Source: Paracoccaceae bacterium (GTDB lineage: Bacteria; Pseudomonadota; Alphaproteobacteria; Rhodobacterales; Rhodobacteraceae). From it: a stretch of 9,089 nt of DNA. The notes under the pieces were generated by a model. The model saw nothing but the letters and a program-made list of their open reading frames with translations, had not been told where the DNA came from and did no database searches. The DNA is taken from NCBI GenBank assembly GCA_030626365.1, contig DAOUPC010000096.1:1-9089 (forward strand), in the 5' to 3' direction. How positions within the stretch are numbered: the stretch's first letter is position 1; each line of letters begins with the position of its first letter. A program made the position numbers and the translations under genes. Positions 6,555-9,089 of the stretch are shown in pieces.

Positions 6555-7862
6555 ATGCAAACCCGTTTCACCCAAGAACAGATGCAAGACCCCGACATTG
6601 CCCGCGCCAACGAAATTCTGCGTGCCTGTGTGCATTGCGGGTTCTGTACCGCGACCTGCCCCACCTATCAGGTGCTGGGCGACGAACTGGACAGCCCGCG
6701 GGGGCGGATTTACCTGATCAAGGATATGTTAGAGAACAACCGGGTGCCCGATGCCCGGACGGTCCAGCACATTGACCGCTGCCTGTCCTGTCTGGCCTGC
6801 ATGACCACCTGCCCGTCCGGCGTGCATTACATGCACCTGATCGATCAGGCGCGCGCCTATGTCGAACGGCGCTATAAACGCCCCTTTGGCGATCGTGCGC
6901 TGCGCTGGGTTCTGGCCTTTGTATTGCCATACCCAACGCGGTTCCGGCTGGCATTGCTGGGGGCCAAGATGGCCCGCCCCTTCAAAAGGTTGATACCGGA
7001 TGCCCGCCTGCGCGCGATGCTGGAAATGGCCCCAAAGGTGATCCCCCCGGTCAGCCGCAATGATGACCCACAAAGCTTTGCCCCCCGGACCACCGCCCGC
7101 CGGATGCGGGTGGCGCTGATGACCGGGTGCGCACAAAAGGCGCTGAACACTGATATCAACGATGCCACCATCCGGCTGCTGACGCGGCTGGGCTGCGAGG
7201 TGGTGGTGGCACGCGATGCGGGCTGTTGTGGGGCGTTGACCCATCACATGGGCAAGGTCGATGAAAGCCACGGCAGCGCCGCAAGAAATATCCGGGCCTG
7301 GGTGGGTGAAATGGACGATGCAGGGCTGGACGCGATTGTCATCAACACCAGCGGTTGCGGCACAACGGTCAAGGATTACGGGCATATGTTCCGCGATAGC
7401 CCGCTGGCCGGGGATGGCGCGCGGGTATCGGCCATCACGATGGATGTCAGCGAAGTTCTGGCGCGCCTGGACCTGCCCGAAGGGGCCGATACCGGCCTGA
7501 CGGTTGCCTATCACGCGGCCTGTTCTTTGCAGCATGGCCAAAAGGTCACGACAGTTCCCAAAACCCTGCTGAAACGGGCCGGGTTCAGCGTGGTGGAACC
7601 GGCCGACAGCCATTTGTGCTGTGGTTCAGCCGGGACATATAACCTGATGCAGCCAGAAATTTCCGGCCAGCTTAAGGCCCGCAAGGTGCGCACGCTTGAG
7701 GCAAAATCACCCGATATCATCGCCGCCGGCAATATCGGCTGTATGATACAGATCGGATCGGGCACACAGGTGCCGGTTGTCCACAGCGTCGAGTTGCTTG
7801 ACTGGGCCACTGGCGGCCCCAAGCCACCGGCGCTGATCACAGCCGGTATTGACCGGGAATAA
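6555..7862 (+). CDS. glcF: glycolate oxidase iron-sulfur subunit GlcF
   Basis: GlcF takes electrons from the GlcD/GlcE flavins and hands them to the quinone pool at the inner membrane. The 435-residue protein (E. coli 407) has two ferredoxin-type [4Fe-4S] motifs near the N-terminus: Cys25, 28, 31, 35 in CVHCGFCTATCP and Cys76, 79, 82, 86 in CLSCLACMTTCP. Two cysteine-rich CCG domains of the HdrD/GlpC type follow, with GCCGALTHHMG (Cys224-Cys225) and LCCGSAGTYNL (Cys355-Cys356). The linker at about 117-160 is basic and hydrophobic, consistent with membrane contact. ATG 6555 lies 5 nt past the glcE stop, with AGGGG overlapping the glcE end. It is the last gene of the operon: no malate synthase or regulator gene follows, and a 128-nt gap with G-tract repeats leads to an unrelated protease. 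Confidence 0.96.
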   Translation: MQTRFTQEQMQDPDIARANEILRACVHCGFCTATCPTYQVLGDELDSPRGRIYLIKDMLENNRVPDARTVQHIDRCLSCLACMTTCPSGVHYMHLIDQARAYVERRYKRPFGDRALRWVLAFVLPYPTRFRLALLGAKMARPFKRLIPDARLRAMLEMAPKVIPPVSRNDDPQSFAPRTTARRMRVALMTGCAQKALNTDINDATIRLLTRLGCEVVVARDAGCCGALTHHMGKVDESHGSAARNIRAWVGEMDDAGLDAIVINTSGCGTTVKDYGHMFRDSPLAGDGARVSAITMDVSEVLARLDLPEGADTGLTVAYHAACSLQHGQKVTTVPKTLLKRAGFSVVEPADSHLCCGSAGTYNLMQPEISGQLKARKVRTLEAKSPDIIAAGNIGCMIQIGSGTQVPVVHSVELLDWATGGPKPPALITAGIDRE

Positions 7863-7864
7863 CA

Positions 7865-7904
7865 CCGGGGGGTAAGCCGGGGGGGATAAGCCGGGGCGGG
7901 TAAC
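7865..7904 (+). repeat. three imperfect tandem repeats of a G-tract unit
   Basis: Three units (7865-7876, 7877-7890, 7891-7904) each begin CCGGGG and end in TAAG or TAAC, giving G-runs of 6, 7, 4 and 3 with loops of 6, 7 and 1 nt. They sit in the glcF 3' untranslated region, just after the stop. The pattern meets the usual sequence rule for a G-quadruplex on the sense strand. No function is shown. Confidence 0.6.
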
Positions 7905-7990
7905 GCTAACATCGGACAATGCCCGGCAATCGCCGCATTTCCGCCCTACCGCACCATTAGACCGACGCCAGACAGGTAAAGGACAGCCAA

Positions 7991-8821
7991 TTGCGCGGAT
8001 TTCTTCTTGCAGGTTTGATGATGATGGGGCTGGCCGCCCCGGCGGCTTTGGCCGGCGGCACCGCGCTGGAGCGTATGGACACCACCGATGCGGGCCGCCA
8101 ATGGGAGGCCGTGGGACGTCTGGACATCAACGGAACAGGGTTTTGCACCGGTGCCCTGATCGCGCCCGATCTGGTCCTGACAGCCGCACATTGCCTGTTC
8201 AACAAATCCACCGGATCAAGGGTGGATCATCAGTCGATCGAATTCCTGGCAGGCTGGCGCAATGGCCGTGCTGCTGCCTATCGCAGCGTTCGCCGCGCGG
8301 TGGTGCATCCTGATTATGTGTATAATCAGGCGGTATCGTCTGATCGTGTGCGCAACGACATTGCCCTGCTGGAACTGCAACACCCGATCCGCAACACAAC
8401 CATCACCCCGTTTCAGACCGCCACACGCCCGCGCAAGGGCGACAAGGTGGGGGTGGTATCCTATGCGCATGACCGCGCCGAGGCCCCGTCCCTGCAACAG
8501 GTCTGCGCCGTCATGGCCCGCCAACAAGGCGTCCTTGTGATGTCCTGTGATGTTGATTTCGGGTCCTCCGGGGCACCGATCTTTTCATTTTCCAACGGCA
8601 CCCCGCGCATTGTGTCGGTGGTATCAGCCAAGGCCGAAGTGCGTGGGGCGCGTGTTGCCCTGGGCACCGACCTGGGCACGCCAGCAAACGGACCGCTGGC
8701 GGACCTGCATGCCGAACTGGCAACCGGCAAGGGCTTTGCCATGGACCCGGCCCCCGGCACCAGCCGTATCACCGTTGGCGGGGCGCGTAACAATACCAGC
8801 GCCAAGTTCGTCAAACCCTGA
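7991..8821 (+). CDS. secreted trypsin-like serine protease (S1 family)
   Basis: A 276-residue product with a Sec signal peptide (MRGFLLAGLMMMGLAAPAALA, cleavage near Ala21) followed by a chymotrypsin-fold domain. The catalytic triad is visible: His67 in LTAAHC, Asp123 in NDIALLEL, and Ser193 in DFGSSGAPIF. GSSGAP in place of GDSGGP resembles the V8/glutamyl-endopeptidase branch and lacks the Asp next to Ser that trypsin uses in zymogen activation. Cys52/Cys68 and Cys172/Cys186 fit the two conserved disulfides around the His and Ser loops, supporting an extracytoplasmic location. The start is TTG at 7991, chosen because AAAGGA lies about 7 nt upstream and the signal peptide begins there; no in-frame ATG precedes the hydrophobic core. 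The C-terminal 30 residues after the domain are polar and Asn/Thr-rich. Substrate is unknown. It appears to be a single-gene unit between glcF and hsp20. Confidence 0.9.
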   Translation: MRGFLLAGLMMMGLAAPAALAGGTALERMDTTDAGRQWEAVGRLDINGTGFCTGALIAPDLVLTAAHCLFNKSTGSRVDHQSIEFLAGWRNGRAAAYRSVRRAVVHPDYVYNQAVSSDRVRNDIALLELQHPIRNTTITPFQTATRPRKGDKVGVVSYAHDRAEAPSLQQVCAVMARQQGVLVMSCDVDFGSSGAPIFSFSNGTPRIVSVVSAKAEVRGARVALGTDLGTPANGPLADLHAELATGKGFAMDPAPGTSRITVGGARNNTSAKFVKP

Positions 8822-8827
8822 TCCGGG

Positions 8828-8856
8828 CTTGAAATCAGCGCCCCACATTCCCATCT
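8828..8856 (+). promoter_or_regulatory. sigma-32 (RpoH)-type promoter of hsp20
   Basis: CTTGAAA at 8828-8834 and TCCCATCT at 8849-8856 match the heat-shock sigma-factor consensus (CTTGAA, 13-16 nt, CCCCATnT) with 15 nt between CTTGAA and the -10 octamer and one mismatch in the -10. It begins 7 nt after the protease stop. The implied start near 8862 coincides with the first base of the first leader hairpin. Confidence 0.75.
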
Positions 8857-8861
8857 GAACT

Positions 8862-8955
8862 GTATCGGATTGCCAAAAAGGGATCCGGTATCAACCCATG
8901 CCCGTCCATTCGGAGGGCACCAATACAGATCGCTCAAATATGAGGATACCAACCT
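8862..8955 (+). ncRNA. ROSE-like RNA thermometer, 5' leader of hsp20
   Basis: The roughly 94-nt leader folds by eye into three consecutive hairpins. Hairpin 1 pairs 8862-8870 with 8883-8891 (9 bp, two G-U). Hairpin 2 pairs 8899-8903 and 8905-8907 with 8912-8919 (8 bp, G8904 bulged, AUUC loop). Hairpin 3 pairs AUC and CUCA (8929-8931, 8933-8936) with UGAGGAU (8941-8947) around an AAUA loop, leaving G8932 bulged. The 5' arm of hairpin 3 contains UCGCU, matching the UYGCU hallmark of ROSE elements, whose bulged G lies opposite the Shine-Dalgarno; here it traps GAGGA (8942-8946), 9 nt before the ATG. ROSE elements precede small heat-shock genes and melt on warming. The assignment rests on manual pairing. 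Confidence 0.75.
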
Positions 8956-9089
8956 ATGCGTACGTTTGATTTTGCCCCCCTGCACCGTGCCACTGTCGGA
9001 TTTGACCAGATTGCCGACCTGATGGACCGGGTCATGACAAATGATGTCAGCCAGTCCACCTACCCCCCTTACAATATAGAAAAAACCGC
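8956..9089 (+). CDS. Hsp20 small heat-shock protein (partial, N-terminus only)
   Basis: The first 44 codons of a gene that runs off the right edge. The product begins MRTFDFAPLHRATVGFDQIADLMDRV and reaches TYPPYNIEKT, the N-terminal arm and the start of the alpha-crystallin domain of the IbpA-like Hsp20 family found in alphaproteobacteria. Such proteins form oligomers that hold unfolding proteins for refolding by DnaK and ClpB. ATG 8956 is preceded by GAGGA at 8942-8946, which is buried in the thermometer hairpin. The heat-shock promoter and RNA thermometer directly upstream strongly support the call. The crystallin domain itself and the C-terminal IxI motif are outside the window. Confidence 0.88.
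   Translation, partial: MRTFDFAPLHRATVGFDQIADLMDRVMTNDVSQSTYPPYNIEKT

Noticed and set aside
6729..7613. A 294-codon minus-strand frame inside glcF
   Set aside because: It is entirely antisense to glcF, whose Fe-S motifs are intact. The translated text is His/Gln/Pro-rich in the way shadow frames are.
7865..7904. A CRISPR array or other phased repeat system
   Set aside because: There are only three adjoining 12-14-nt units with no spacers and no cas genes; it is low-complexity tandem repetition.
7905..7990. A promoter for the protease gene
   Set aside because: No -35/-10 pair with acceptable match and spacing could be found by eye. The gene may use an alternative sigma factor or read-through from glcF.

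Overview
This 9.1 kb window looks like chromosomal DNA of an alphaproteobacterium, most likely Rhodobacteraceae (Roseobacter group). The evidence is the moderately high GC content, the gene products (LeuC, RsfS, RlmH, a DUF599 membrane protein, GlcD/GlcE/GlcF, a secreted trypsin-like protease, a small heat-shock protein) and the style of the intergenic DNA. I see no phage, transposon, CRISPR or plasmid genes, no tRNA or rRNA, and no sign of recent transfer. It reads as housekeeping plus metabolic chromosome, and the more interesting material is regulatory.

Layout. (1) 1-1304, minus: leuC, the large [4Fe-4S] subunit of isopropylmalate isomerase, lacking its C-terminal end at the window edge. 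(2) 1305-1731: a long leader between the divergent leuC and rsfS genes. It holds a candidate 32-residue ORF ahead of leuC and a run of G-tracts. (3) 1732-2145 and 2180-2650, plus: rsfS (ribosome silencing factor) and rlmH (23S rRNA pseudouridine-1915 methyltransferase), a classic translation pair. A GC-rich hairpin follows. (4) 3831-2708, minus: a DUF599 four-helix membrane protein and a small exported protein, apparently co-transcribed and convergent to rlmH. (5) 3862-7862, plus: a glycolate oxidase operon, glcD-glcE-glcF, behind a promoter whose -10 lies inside an inverted repeat of GntR/FadR-type half-sites. (6) 7991-8821, plus: a secreted S1-family serine protease with a TTG start, preceded by a G-tract tandem repeat. 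(7) 8828-9089, plus: a sigma-32-like promoter, a three-hairpin 5' leader ending in a ROSE-type RNA thermometer, and the first 44 codons of an Hsp20 chaperone that runs off the window.

How the parts work together. GlcDEF oxidises glycolate to glyoxylate, with FAD subunits D and E passing electrons to the Fe-S subunit F at the membrane. The TTGGTAA/TTACCAA operator suggests control by a glycolate- or lactate-sensing GntR regulator encoded elsewhere. The hsp20 gene appears to be doubly heat-controlled: by RpoH at transcription and by melting of a Shine-Dalgarno hairpin at translation.

The best candidate for something worth follow-up is the hsp20 leader. Next are the glc operator, the probable non-ATG (CTG or GTG) start of rsfS and the small ORF ahead of leuC. 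I did not find a wholly new multi-gene system here.
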